Source: Hymenopellis radicata
Lineage: Eukaryota; Basidiomycota; Agaricomycetes; Agaricales; Physalacriaceae
Assembly (NCBI GenBank): GCA_015501595.1
Contig: JADNRX010000058.1
Span: 1 to 64,000, forward strand
Direction: 5' to 3'
Length of the DNA: 64,000 bases
Part shown: positions 22,828-34,745 of the stretch, in pieces
How the letters are laid out: each line of letters begins with the position of its first letter
Numbering within the stretch: the first letter of the stretch is position 1
The notes under the pieces: model-generated
Database searches by the model: none
The model's input: the letters and a program-made list of their open reading frames with translations, nothing else
What the model was told of the DNA's origin: nothing
Translations under genes and position numbers: made by a program

Positions 22828-23480
22828 GACTGGGGAAGGAAAGAGGGTTAACGAGTGGCGCTAGAGGGAAACTCGAGGATGACGGCGGCGAACAAGGGAA
22901 ACACGTTCTGCTCAAGCCTGCAGCATTTCAACAGAAAAAAGAGACCGAAAGAGTGAGTGAGCCTGTCACGCTCATTACGTGACCCGTCCTTGGAAATTCA
23001 AATGGACAGCCTCTGCCGTCATTCTTGTCAACAATATTTGTTCAAGGCGCGTTCTGGGACCATCCCCGCGCCGCTTTGGCCGCCTCTGCCCACCGATGTC
23101 TTGTCTTTCATTCAAACTGTCATCCCTCTGAGCTACTTTGCTGTTTTCTGAGCTTTGCTTCCGAAATGAAATCAGATGGCGATTGCCTCGGCCAACATTT
23201 CCAGTCGATCTTGTTGTCAGCTTTTATTAAATTTTTATTGTTCAACTCAAGGCTCAAGGATAGCCTGACAAGTCCACACGGTCTCTCCATTCTTATCGCT
23301 TCTCTCGAGCGTGGCTTTCTCTCACCCTCAGCCATATGGTGTATGTATAGGCGCGAGTCGCATCCACACGTCTCCCTAGGTCATGTAGCACCTTTTCGAC
23401 AGATGAACTTTCGCAAGCCGCTTCCTCCTGTCCGAGTATAAAAACAATCGAATACTTCTTCTTTAGACTGAGGCACCGCC
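22828..23480. promoter_or_regulatory. Divergent promoter region, coiled-coil gene / sedolisin
   Basis: About 650 bp separate the starts of two divergently transcribed genes. A TATAAAAA box lies at 23,437-23,444, about 40 bp before the sedolisin ATG, followed by a pyrimidine-rich CTTCTTCTTTAG tract. No ORF here looks real. Confidence 0.6.
23437..23444 (+). promoter_or_regulatory. TATA box of the sedolisin gene
   Basis: TATAAAAA lies 37 bp upstream of the ATG at 23,481, a usual position for highly expressed secreted fungal enzymes given a short 5' UTR. Confidence 0.5.
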
Positions 23481-25927
23481 ATGTTCTGGACCTCTTCTGT
23501 CTTGCTCTCGAGCCTCTTGTTCCCCAGCCTCGTCCTCTCCACCCCTCTGGCGCCCCGCTGGGACGACTTTGTGGAGAAACACGCCTGGGCGGAGATTCCC
23601 CCAGGATGGGAGCACCACTCGACGCCGAGCCCTGATCACGTCTTCGACATGCGCATCGGTCTCAAACAAGACAAGATCGACCAGCTCATCTCCCTGTTAT
23701 ACGAAATCAGTGACCCAAGCCACGCAAGGTTACTCATTTCACGTCAATCAACACCACCATTCATCTTAAAACCCCTCACCTTCAGTTACGGAAACCACCT
23801 CTCAAAGGAGGAAACAGACGCGCTCGTAGCTCCTCACCCAGACTCGGTGGAATTCGTCGAGTCCTGGTTGCTGCACCACAACATCAACGCGGACGATGCA
23901 ACATTCCGCTCCAGTGCTGGAGAGTGGCTTACGTTCCCCGTCACAGTCGCGCAAGCCGAGGCGATGCTCGGCGCGAAATACGAAGTCTACCGCCACACCG
24001 CCTCGTCATCTTACGTCGTCCGGACCCTCAGCTACTCGCTACCCCGCCATCTCCACGCACACGTCGATCTCGTTGCGCCGACAACGTACTTTGGGACCAT
24101 GCGCAGCATGAAGGCGACCAACTTCATCCAAGGTTTCGTCGACGCTGGCGAGGAAGACCCGATCGATTTGAACGACTTTCTCGATCCCTTGGCCGTTCCG
24201 CCCGCGAGTTGTGCTACCGCCATAACGCCTTCGTGCCTCAAGATACTCTACAATAGTCTGTGTCATCTAAATGGGTACTCCGGCTCATGTTGGTTGACGA
24301 AAGGTTTCCCATGTAGCTGTGAATTACACGCCACAGGCTACCAATAGGAATACGCTGGGCGTGGCCGGATATCTGGACGAGTTTGCCAACCGAGCGGATC
24401 TTCAGGTGGGCAGCCTGTCACCCGCTGATTGCCGAATTGTAGCTAAGGAAAGCTTCGCGGGTAGACTTTCTTTAGGACATTTCTTCCAGCGGCCGTCGGA
24501 ACGAACTTTACTACTGTTCTTGTGGCTAATGGCGGTGACGATCAAACCGATCCCGGTGTTGAAGTAGGTGTTCTTGCTTCTACTCAGAGGCCGAGCATGA
24601 CCGGTGCACCTCGCCTAGGCTAACCTAGACATCCAATACACGGAAGGCATGTCGTTTCCCACCCCCAACATTTACTACAGGTTTATCCATCTCAATTCAT
24701 ATTGCTGCCTCCTTCACTAATGACCGGGAAAGTACCGGAGGCTCTCCGCCCTTCATCCCGGACAGCCAGACCCCGACCAACACCAATGAGCCCTACCTCG
24801 ACTGGCTGAACTTTATCATGGCGCAGAGCACAGTCCCGCAGACGTTTACCACATCGTACGGGGACGATGAACAAACTGTCTGCCATCCTTCAATTAATGT
24901 TACTCGCGAGAACTTACTTTGCACGAATGACAGGTTCCCAGCGATTACGCTACGAGCGTATGCAACCTCTTCGCGCAGCTTGGCGCTCGGGGAAGCTCCG
25001 TGCTCTTCTCTAGTGGGGATTTCGGGTACGCTTACTTTCCCTTGGACCAACAAAACAAATTCACCTCCAACTTCATTCAGCGTCGGCGGAGGAGATTGCC
25101 TGACGAATGACGGTACCAATACCGTACTCTTCCAGCCCGCATTCCCCGCAAGGTAAGTCTGTTAACGGGATATCCCTACCCGCATCTCATCGCTCCCTAA
25201 AGCTGTCCGTTCGTCACCGCTGTGGGTGGCACGATCAACATCAACCCGGAGACTGCTGTGAGCTTCTCCGGAGGGGGCTTCTCCCGCATGTTCGCGACCC
25301 CGTCGTACCAGGCAGCAGCCGTCGCCAATTACACGGCGCGGATTGGGAGGCAGTTTGCGGGTTTGTTCAAGTGAGTGGTCTGTGAGCTTGTTCTTCTTCG
25401 GTGGAAATGAGAGGAATTGCAATAATAATAGTCCGGCTGGACGCGCATATCCAGACGTTGCGGCTCAAGGGCTGAATTTCCGTGTTATTCTTGGGGGTCG
25501 TACTATATCGGTCGGAGGGACGAGTGCGAGCTCGCCTGTGCGTTTCGTTTCGATCTTCACATTAACATAAGGCTGATGGCGGCCTAGACGGTCGCTGGGG
25601 TCATCTCGCTACTCAATGACTTCCGTTTGGCGAATGGCCAGAGTTCTTTGGGTTTCTTGAACCCTCTCATCTACGCCAACCCTCAGGGATTCAACGACAT
25701 TACATCTGGCACAAACCCTGGCTGTGGAACGAATGGTTCGTCTATTTCCACTGCCCATACCCATATATCCTGACTTGGTGCTTCTACGCATAGGCTTCTC
25801 CGCTCTGGCAGGATGGGATCCGGTATGTGGCGAGCTTTTAATAGTTGGCCGTGAGCTGATACTTCCGTTACAGGTTACGGGATTGGGCACCCCCGATTTC
25901 CTGAAGCTGCAAACAATCGTGTCGTAG
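23481..25927 (+). CDS. Sedolisin-family (S53) tripeptidyl peptidase, secreted
   Basis: This encodes an acid serine-carboxyl peptidase that removes tripeptides from protein N-termini outside the cell. The N-terminus [20 protein letters not shown] is a signal peptide, followed by a pro-domain (heptad-rich, with YGNHLSKEE). The catalytic Glu/Asp pair is visible in [11 protein letters not shown], the oxyanion Asp region in SSGDFGVGGG, the nucleophile in GGTSASSP, and the calcium site near [13 protein letters not shown] and [11 protein letters not shown]. About 12 exons with 50-60 nt introns can be traced; exon 1 ends at 23,728 and the stop is at 25,925. Between the block ending ADLQ (about 24,411) and TFLPAAVG (about 24,481) no GT-AG intron keeps frame unless a weak GTCACC donor is used, so a one-base error is possible. 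Convergent with the EEP gene, 120 bp away. Confidence 0.88.
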
Positions 25928-26048
25928 TAGTATAATGTCGGTAGTACACACAAACATGGACAATACAACGAAACAAGTACATAACAAAGAGAGCTATGAA
26001 TCAAAGCGATTTCTATCAATCACAGACCCCAAAGCCCAAGCCCAATAT

Positions 26049-27071
26049 TCAACGTCGACTTTCAGGTCGAGTGTGCATGATATCCGCTACAAGCCCGAAA
26101 TGGTCGCTCACCCACACGTTCTCGTATCTCAAGCCCACCCCGATAGTGTCAATGTTCCTCACCTTGAAGCTCTGGGCCCCGGAGTGATACAGCAGCCGAT
26201 CCAGGCGCCCTCGCGGCCAAATGTCCGCATGCGGCGGGCTCTGATCTCCCCACGTATGCCCAAGCTCCCCCGTCTCCAGCGCGGCATCCCGCAGCCCCAG
26301 CGCGCGCACGTTATCATCGAAATCAGCGTCGATCGCGTTCACGTCCCCCGCGATGAGCCCCCCGTGGTTCACCTTCTTCACCATCTTCTCGCATTCTTTT
26401 AGCTGCCTATTGAAAGCACATCTTGAGCAAATGCGGAAGCGAATCACGGAGGCCTAGTAGATACCTCATACGCTCCCATTTATGCTGCGGCCCGCTCATC
26501 GACTCTAGATGAGTATTGATGAGACGCAGCGTGAGGCCCCGGAGCCGTACGTCCAGCTGGATAGCCGTCCGCTCCTGCGTCGACGGCCCAAAGTTGTATA
26601 TCGCCACGCCGTAGATGGGGATGCTCTTCTCGATGAGCGTGACGTTCCCGTACACTTGATGCGGCCCCGGCCACTTCTCCGGCCCACGCGGCGTGATGCC
26701 AAAGTGGTTCCGGATCCACTCGTGCTCGCGCAGCGCGTCGAAGCCCTGGCGGTTGATCTCCTGCAGGTGGATAACGCACGGACCCGGGGAATCCTCTTGA
26801 CACTCGAAAATGGTAAACTGCAGCAGCTCGAGCGCCTTGCGGATGCGCTCTGCGGGCATCGGGCTTCGTAGTCGAGATTCCAGGTGACGAGCTTGATGCT
26901 ATCGGAAGGCTTGGTATGGTGGCCAGCCCACTCTTTCTTAGTGTCGTCAACTTTGACATGTTTCCAGCCAGTGTGTTTTTGGCTGTGGCGGAAGCGATAG
27001 ACTTTCAGCGACTTCTTTGTCGTGGGTTCGCTGTTGACTGCGCTGATTATAGACGCCTGATCGTCAGCCAT
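26049..27071 (-). CDS. Endonuclease/exonuclease/phosphatase protein, TDP2-like
   Basis: A DNase I-fold metal-dependent phosphodiesterase. Motifs in order are TWNLD (metal site), LQEIN, NTHLES, GDVNAID, LDRLLY and SDHFGL with the catalytic Asp-His. The TWNxD...LQE...HLES...GDxN...SDHxGL series resembles tyrosyl-DNA phosphodiesterase 2, which frees stalled topoisomerase 2 from DNA 5' ends; other EEP family members cannot be excluded. The start at 27,071 gives MADDQASIIS. One intron (26,407-26,464) joins ERMR to QLKECEKM. After LDYEAR (about 26,862) the conserved sequence continues as PAERIRKALELL in another frame with no room for an intron: a single-base break, probably a sequence error. It converges on the sedolisin gene. 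Confidence 0.8.
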
Positions 27072-27572
27072 ACGGTCGATCGCAATGTGGCGTAAAATGG
27101 ACGTCAAAGAATTGAAAGCTGCAGATCCGTCAAGACGAAATCTGCAGAGGGGACAGCAACTGAAAGGCCCACCGGATGGTTTCGTACAGAAAGTTCCGAT
27201 AGAATTTGAATTTGAAGATGCAAGGTGACAGACTGACTAAACGTCTATCAACACTGCTGAACAGGTGCAAAGTCAAGGTAGAATGGAACGGGAAGAATTG
27301 AAAGGAAGAAAGCAAAGAAGAAACGCCTCGTTAAATACACGATCGATTTCGTCACAAGCCGGACACGAGGCGGCTAGGATCTGCGGTGCCTTGTTGAATG
27401 AATGAAATTAGGACGTCTGCGGAAAGACGTACGGTCAAGACGTCCGTCCGTCTAGACGCGCGCCAATACCCCGGCAATCTTCAGGTGTTAATATATAGTT
27501 AGAGGACGTTGGACGACGGAAAGCAACGGTTAGGGCATAAATAATAGTACAAGGAGTCCCCATCGTGAGTAC
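27072..27572. other. Intergenic, no gene seen
   Basis: About 500 bp lie between the EEP start and the PDI stop, both on the minus strand. The stretch around 27,410-27,470 repeats GACGT/ACGTC several times. No coding frame or RNA gene was recognised. Confidence 0.5.
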
Positions 27573-29299
27573 CTATAGCTCAGACTCTGCCCGGCCAATC
27601 TTCTCCGAATCCTCTTCCTCTTCTTTAGGCGCCTCTCCAAACGCCTTCAAGATGTTTGACTTGATCTTGATCTCGTCAAGCTTCGCAGGAGCAAGGTTGC
27701 GTTTCTTCAAGATCAATTCCAAACTGTTGTGAAAGTAGTAGTGATGGATTGATTATCGAAAGGAAGGAGGAAAGTGTAATTGATCCCGTCAGTGGAATGA
27801 ACACACGGCACAGGTGATTGACTTACCGGTTCAATTCCTTCTCAATGTATCCTCCGGCCCCTTGTATTTGCTTCTCCATCACCCTCAGGTAATATTGAGC
27901 AGAAGGCGTCACATTGGCAGCAGCGAGAAGCGCGCGAGCTTCTTCGACGATGGCATCCTTGGCATCTTCAGCAGCCACTAAGAGTTTGCTTGCTAGCGCG
28001 TCGAAGTCGCCGAGGCGCCCGGCCTTTACGAATAATCGTGAATTTGTACACCAGTAAGAGAACGCCAAACACATACCTGGTCCGTTAAACCTCCACCAAC
28101 AGCACGATGGGTACCACACTTCTCGTTCAAGAAGTTGACAAAGTCCACTTCAGAACGACCGCCCTCATAGTCAACACCATCCTTATTGTCCTTGGGGAAG
28201 AACTTGAGTGTAGGGAAACTGCTCACGCCATACTTTTGGGCGAGGTCAGAGTTCTTCTTGTCATCGGCGTCGACGTTGGCAATGATACACTGTGTAAATC
28301 ATTAGTGATGGGCTTCACGAAATTGGCATCGTAGCGTACGTTGCTTTCAGGCGCGAATGCAGCGGCAACTAGATTAAATTAGAACCTGCGTTAGCAAAGT
28401 CTTGATAGACGTACCCTTCTCATACGCAGGCTTCATGTTTTTGCAGTGACCACACCATGGTGCCTAATGAAATATAAGGACCACAGACTAGATAGCGCGC
28501 CAAAAGTCGTACAGTGAACGAGACAAGAACATCCTTTGAAGGGTCCTGCAGCCATTGTTAGCTTTGATTAACTATGTGTCACAAGACTAACCAAGACAAC
28601 GGCGTCGAAGGTGTGAATGTCGAGAATAGGGTACGATGGTGGTGGCGGCGGTTTAATGTTTGATTTGATTGAAGTCTTTTGGGTGATGCTGCAAATCTAC
28701 GTGAGCATGAACATGACGCCAAGTCGACATAAACATACAAGGCAGCTAGAGCATCAAGGTCTCGTCCTGACTCGTACGGTTCATAAGTGCCATCTCCGTT
28801 GAACCATTTAAGTGCTACGAAGCGTTAAGCAAATACAATAAAATGTGGCTTTGGCACGCACTTGGGAATCCCGTCACGCCGTACTTCTGGCCTAAAGGCT
28901 TGCCCTCGCCATCAGCATCGACTTTCGCGACAAAAACCTTGTCCTTTCGATGTGAGAACGCGTCCGCCAACTCCTCGTACACTGGTGCGAGTTTCTATAC
29001 GACAATTAGCACGTTTCCAGAATGTTTCTGTGTCATTGGTTTACTTTACAGTGTCCACTAGAAGGACCTTAGCAAGTAACATATTTTGAAGAGAAATAGA
29101 CATACCACCATGGAGCAAAGCTGGAATTAGCCAAGGGTAAGCAGGACATGGTTACTTCAAACGCGTTCACTCACAACTCAACGAGACCTGGCTTTCCCTG
29201 ACCGACGACAGTGTCAAAGTTGTCGGGAACGAGGTCAATGACGTTGGAGGCGCTGGCGCCAGCTAGTAGAGTAGCCGAGACGAGGGCTGAGAACAACAT
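27573..29299 (-). CDS. Protein disulfide isomerase, two thioredoxin domains plus ERp29-type C-domain
   Basis: An ER-lumen thiol oxidoreductase and isomerase for folding secreted proteins. The signal peptide [17 protein letters not shown] is followed by thioredoxin domain a (active site APWCGHCK), thioredoxin domain a' ([16 protein letters not shown], then FPTLKFFP), and a helical ERp29-like C-terminal domain ([19 protein letters not shown]... to LELILKKRN). This is the ERp38/PDI-D architecture. The first active site is built across two tiny exons: 29,106-29,120 (15 nt) and 29,045-29,057 (13 nt, encoding the bulk of CGHCK). Frame is kept throughout: exon 1 is 29,175-29,299. The protein ends ...AESEL with no canonical HDEL/KDEL. 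One mid-gene junction (after ALAAL, near 28,740) is not fully resolved. No neighbour shares its function, but secreted enzymes surround it. Confidence 0.88.
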
Positions 29300-30257
29300 G
29301 GTAGTTGAAGAGAAAGGAATGCTGACAGTTAGACTGACGTGGAGTTTAGCATAGCGATTAGTCATCGATCATTAGTCTGGGTCGCGCGCCCATCTACGCC
29401 CACTCTTCCTTCTCCTCTACCATGTCAAATAATACTCGCTTTGGATTCGTACAGCAATGTATTACATCTACTAGTAGTACACTCTGGTACTGTGGCGCAG
29501 GCACCAGTCACTGTCGCTCCGAGTCGGAAGGGCGCCGGCGTGACCTATTATACCTTAGGAACGCTCTCCATGCCATCCAACTTCACAACTTTTGTCTTAT
29601 ACCATCCTCTTGATCAGCCATTACAGACGCTTATTCAGGGATGTGCTGTAGGTGAATAATCTTTTCTATTCCTCACGTGTTGGGCGCTTACGACCATCTG
29701 CGAGGAGAGTGACAACGCTGAACAAGAATCTGTCAAAACCTCCTAAAACTGGAGATCGTCGTTGGATTACCTCGTTTGAAAGTGTCAGTGCCTTTGCTCA
29801 AACGAACACCCGAAATCTGTACCCCACTGCTCACTTCCTTCGCGATGAAAAGATTCTGGTTAGCTGATATTCTCTCGAGCTGGACCACATGTCGACCACT
29901 CTGCGAGCCAATCACTGGACGGTATCCTCACGCCGAACCACTGCAAGTTGCCCACATGCCTGCTTGGTCGTCAGTTTCACTGATGTCAGTTTGGGCATCC
30001 AGCTAATCATCACAGGAACACTGATCTGTTTCGTTGATTCGTTCAACGCCTGAACGCATACAACTAGGTCCCATTACTTCGGTTTGACACCTTCGAAAAC
30101 TATATAATGTTCTCGATCCGTACTGGAGAAAATCAAGGAATCCCCTCCTCCTCCTTGCCCTCCACAATCTTTCCATTCTCTTGAGCTGTGCTCATTTCTT
30201 CCTTCGTTCAATCGCATTCAGTCGATTCTTCATTCTTTGATATCCTTCTAGTTCATC
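29300..30257. promoter_or_regulatory. Divergent promoter region, PDI / beta-propeller
   Basis: About 960 bp separate two divergent starts. CTATATAATG at about 30,101 is a likely TATA box for the plus-strand gene, about 155 bp before its ATG. ORFs here (for example 29,339-29,659) lack ATG starts, introns or recognisable domains and I do not accept them. Confidence 0.5.
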
Positions 30258-31918
30258 ATGAAGTCCGTCGCATCTCTTCTCACTCTGCTTTTGGCATCGA
30301 CTGCCGTAGCGCGTCCCGTCCGCCGCAAATCTTCCCAAAAGGTCAACATGGGCCAGGGACAAGGCGCGCCAGTCGGCGCGGCTTATTGTGGGCTCTTCTC
30401 TCCTGTCTTGTAGATTTTGAATCGGCCAACACTTTCTCCTCCTCCTAGTCATCACGAATGAGCCTTCCGGCAACTTTGTAGTCGCTGCCGATCTCGGAAG
30501 CGACGGAACCATGGTAGGTACATGGTCAGAATCGGGTTAAAACCATCTAATTTCGCCATAGGTTTTTGCGACAAGCAGTCAGCACGGCTGGTATCGGAAG
30601 TCATGGAGACGATGGCGGTGTTAACGGCCCCGATCCCTTGTTCACTCAAGGCGCGGTGAAGGCGTCCAAGTCGGGCAATGTCCTCGTCACCGTTAATGTC
30701 AGTTCCCAATTTCTGGCGTCAGCTTGGACGTGCATTTACTCTTTATAGGCCGGCTCCAACACAATCTCTGCCTTTTCTATCAACCCCTCAAATCCCAGTG
30801 ATATCTCATTGCTCGGATTTCCGGTCGGGAGCGGAGGCGAGTTCCCAGTCTCTGTCGCCATAAATAGTGCCGGAGATATGGTCTGTGCTCTGAACGGAGG
30901 TGCAATCAACGGAGTAAAGTCAGTCATCTAACTGAGGGCTCGTCTGATAGACCCATAACTGATGAACTTTGTAGCTGTTTCAAGATTGATCAAGCCCAAG
31001 GCCTTGTCTCAGTTGCGAACACCAACCGCGCACTCAACCTCAACCAAACCACCCCTGCCACTGGGCCCGCAGGCAGTGCGAGCCACGTCGTGTTTTCGGA
31101 GGACAATACGCAACTCATTGCGTCCGTCAAAGGCGTACCACCGACACCCGGCTTCCTCGCCGTCTGGGATGTCGCAGCGGACGGCTCGCTTTCCGAAGAC
31201 TTCCAGTCTGTTACTCCCGGGGAAGGCGGTCTTCTTCCCTTTTCCATGACTATCGTCCCGGGAAAGAACGCGATCCTAGCTACGGACGCCGGCGTCGGCT
31301 TCGACATCTTTGACTTTGGGGCCGTCGCCGCGAGTGCCAATTCCAGCGCGAATGCTACGAGTGCTGCCGCACAGGGCGACCGGTCCTCAGTCGTCGCGAT
31401 TGACGGACAGAGCGCGACGTGCTGGTCCAGCTTCAGTCGGAAGACTGGCAACTTTTATTTGACGGATATTGGGACCTCGCTTGTCACTGAGGTTAATGTC
31501 GATGATAATCTTGCTGGTTCGCTCGTCAAGGTCAGCCTCGACCTGCAGCTAATTATCGACGTCTCTAATCTTGTCTTTTCTATAGCAATACGACCAGGGC
31601 GCAGGATCTGCTACGATCGACAACGACATCGCGTCCATTGGTGATAACGAGTAGGTCTCCGAGATCCTCAGTCGCATACTTGCTTATGCTTGCTTCTAGC
31701 TTCATGTACATACTCACGCCCAACGTCACCGCTGTTAATGTCATGTCCTTGACTGCGCCCGGACAAGCCCAAATTGTGCAGAAGCTCGACATTGCCGGAC
31801 CAGCTGGTGCCGCTGGTCTCACCGTCAGTAAGTATCACGCTTCCTTCCCGTGCTTTCCTAGTCTCACCAATATCCAGGTGCCTCGAACTTGCAGGGCATG
31901 ACCACTTTCATAATGTAA
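30258..31918 (+). CDS. Secreted lactonase-type 7-bladed beta-propeller (3-carboxymuconate cyclase-like)
   Basis: ATG at 30,258 gives MKSVASLLTLLLASTAVARP, a signal peptide. The mature protein has blade-like repeats: FITNEPSGNFVVAADL, DPLFTQGAVKASKSGNVLVTVN, AGSNTISAFSINP, GPAGSASHVVFSEDN, GFLAVWDVAADG and FYLTDIGTSLVTEVNV. It matches what I know of fungal secreted proteins annotated as 3-carboxymuconate cyclase or lactonase, which sit in the cytochrome-d1-type propeller superfamily. Their substrate in fungi is not established. About eight exons have clean GT-AG introns; the stop is at 31,916-31,918. Near 30,562-30,575 the frame changes between VFAT and AVSTAGIG without a possible intron, a probable one-base error. 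Tail to tail with the peroxidase gene. Confidence 0.75.
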
Positions 31919-32097
31919 CGACACGACGCACTGATCTGTTTCGCGCGATTTGTATTATTTGTAGAGCTTGTTGTATTTGGTTATACCCTTCAGTTCTTGA
32001 ATTTATTTATTGGTCTAGGAACACAAGGCGACCGGGTAAAGAGTGAATTAATGATTTCTGGATATATCTAAACTAGCAAGCATGAAGGAGGTAGGGA

Positions 32098-33864
32098 TCA
32101 TACACAAGCAGTTGGAAGATTAAAAGCACGCTTAAAGAGATCTGAGTAATCTCCAGCCACTACATCAAAGCTCGAGAGCTCAGATGGTGTAGGTATCATG
32201 TATGAACCCGTATATAAGGTATATCCCGTCGGTCCGTTGCTATTCCACACGGACATAGTCGTTGATTCCATCGATATCGCAGGTACAATGACTCCGGGCG
32301 AGGAGTTTCAATAGCAACGTCGAAGCCTGGCGTTAGGGAAAGCTCTTTGCGCACCTAGAAGACGACATCAGTTCTTGCACGAGGAATGCAAGTTGCTTCG
32401 TACCGCAGCCACAACTGTAAGATTATAATGATCCGACTCTTGGACAAGACACGATTGTGTACGTCGATAGAGAACGGAATCCTGAATCGGAAAACCCGCG
32501 CCACCATTGTCATAAAACTCGTCTCCAGCACTCGAAGATATGGAGACGTTAAACGATGAAATTCCATTGGGCAATGGTGTACCGAAGCGGTAAAACTGAA
32601 TATTCCATGAGATGATTCTGCAGCTGAGGATGAGGATGTGGTGAAGAGCGTACTCACATTAAAGGCTTCCTCGAATCCCGTCCCGCTACCGCTCATGGTG
32701 GTGTTAATGACATTGTCGACGGGAACGTTGCCCTCATGATCAGCATACATCAACTGGACGATAAGATTGAAGTCGGTACGCGATCTAGTGGCCACCCGAA
32801 TATCACCACTGAATGTCAGAGTGCCATCATCTGCCAACGCAAGTTCCACGCCCATCGGTTTGACCGCTACGGGCCTGATAGCCTCCGAAAGAGTGACTGA
32901 TGCCGGAACTGTGTCAATCATGCGTTGAAGGATGTCCAGGCAAGAGCTCTGGAACGATGCCTCGGCAGACATGGACTGCACCGTCACATTTCCATCAGCC
33001 GAGAAGATGCGGAGATCCGAGTTGGTGTCCGCAGGACCAACCACGAGAGGATTGGACGTCGAGCCGTTAAGATACTCAGTCACAACCGCGCCGTCGAACG
33101 AAGAGAACGTGCCGTCAAAATGCACAAAGTTCGTAGCATTGCTGTCCCCAGTTATTTCTGGGAAATCCGAACCGTGGACGCCACCTAAGGCTAATGAGAC
33201 GCGGTATCTGTTAGGTAATTCCTTTGACACGCGGCGGCGACTCACTATGTCCACACGCAACCATCTTTATCATATCGGACGCGGTAAACCCTGCCTGTTC
33301 GAATTGAGCCGTCATGCTCTCCAACGTATCCGTTGGCTCTGGCACCCCTTCTGGACCAGCACTAGTGGCATCAACACGGCCCACTCTAAGCGACAAATGC
33401 GGGCCGTTACAACTTCGAACAGCAGTATACACCGCGAGCGCAAGCAGATCGGCCATCGGTGCACGGTTGTTGTAGTAATTGAGCATGAAGCCAAGTGTCG
33501 TGTTAAACGCCGCGCCGATGTTCTCTGGTCGCTCCGTTTCAAACATAATAGACGCATCGAGTCCACCGCGTCCGTCAGCCGCGTTGTGTGTTATCATGTC
33601 ATGGAAACCTGACCGCACCTAGGAGAGTTTAACACCTTCGACTACCATTCAAGAAGACATAGACTAACCCATTCAGCAGCCGTCTGTCGTCCGGCCCCCG
33701 CACTGGAGAAACTACAGGGCGACACACCGTCTACAAACGCCGCTTCGTCGATATCCACTCTGCACATGCGTGATCTCTTCAAGCCAATCTATCTGGGGAG
33801 ATGGCCAGGTATATGCATGGATATGAGGAGCCAAGAGGAGGACGCAGGCAGGAATAACGAACAT
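32098..33864 (-). CDS. Secreted plant-type heme peroxidase (fungal, AA2-like)
   Basis: The start at 33,864 gives MFVIPACVLLLAPHIHAYTW, a signal peptide. Distal heme residues are in VRSGFHDMITHN (Arg and His), the proximal His in MVACGH, and substrate-side signatures in GGLDASIMF and GRVDATSAGPEGVPEP. A beta-rich extension follows (NPLVVGPADTNSDLRIF, LTFSGDIRVATR, NGGAGFPIQDSVL). The overall layout matches the non-ligninolytic fungal peroxidases that carry a long C-terminal domain, rather than Mn- or lignin peroxidase, whose acidic Mn site I do not see. Frame breaks occur near 33,737, near the intron at 32,600-32,660, and around 32,310. Picking the best frame after each leads to a stop at 32,098-32,100 (...LPTACV). 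Either it is a pseudogene or several indels are errors; conservation of every block favours errors. Confidence 0.75.
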
Positions 33865-34745
33865 GGACGAGAGGGAAAAGGAATGAATGTGGAAATAGAA
33901 GAAGAGCAAATGTCCAAGCGGTCGTACATGGCCGTTTTCCGAGGTTCTGTTACATCCGTCGACGGTAGTAACAATTTGGCGGGACCAGATCCTCCTGCGT
34001 TGCCGGCGTAAAACCAACCCAGTTATTACTATTAGTACGTATTAGAGCTCCAAGTTCATATTGCAACGCGTGCTGCACGCGTATCGTCGCGTTCTGAATC
34101 TGATGCAAGGGCACCCAAAGGGCACCAATAAGTTGAAGGCAGTTGGTAACAAGACAGGGTGTCAAGCTAGGAACGGAGTGGCTGATTCCGGCCCGGTGAG
34201 AACGCCGTCACGTGCAATGGGTGCTCCTCTCTTCGATCAGAATCGATGGACAAACTGCTAGAGTTGCCTGACCAACTGTGGTTACGATATAGTCGACCGT
34301 GTACGAGTAAGTAGCCAGGGTTAACCTAGCAATTTAGCCTTTCCTTAAGTTCGTGCCTCAAGCCGGTGAAAACGATGTCTTCGCAAAGCTTTAGCTTCGC
34401 TAGGCCTTATACTGGGTGTCGTGAGGACTCTGATTGTGCTTATCATCTTCGCTATTTATATCTTGGTTGTGAATATCCTTTGTGCGCCTCTGGCGAGCTG
34501 TCATTAATTGGAGTCGTTGAAGTCGTGTGTTCACTTTTATTCCAGAAATCACCAGAACCACTGTACCATTCAATTTACAAGCTTCTTTACTATGCTCCTT
34601 GCGCGTCTGGCACTCTTGATAATTGGTTTTATCCGGATACGCGTTGACACGATCTCTCGAACTCACAAAGGGCCGGAGACAGTGGTAAAGCTACAGCGCA
34701 GTCTAATAACGATATGGTATGCAGTTAAACAAAGCAATACGACGT
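33865..34745. other. Intergenic with dispersed repeat
   Basis: No gene supported. Contains a ~135 bp sequence at 34,169-34,306 repeated at 38,173-38,300. The ORFs present lack domains and are not conserved-looking. Confidence 0.5.
34169..34306 (+). repeat. Dispersed ~135 bp repeat, copy a
   Basis: Matches 38,173-38,300 in the same orientation. Shared anchors are AGTGGCTGATTCCGGCCCGG, CCGTCACGTGCA, GGGTGCTCCTCTCTTCGAT and GATATAGTCGACCGTGTAC. Copy a has an extra ~12 bases in the middle. It lies just past the 3' end of the Zn2Cys6 gene. It contains a CACGTG E-box. Confidence 0.75.

Noticed and set aside
29339..29659. 106-codon plus-strand ORF between PDI and the propeller gene
   Set aside because: No ATG start, overlaps the PDI promoter, and the translation resembles no family.
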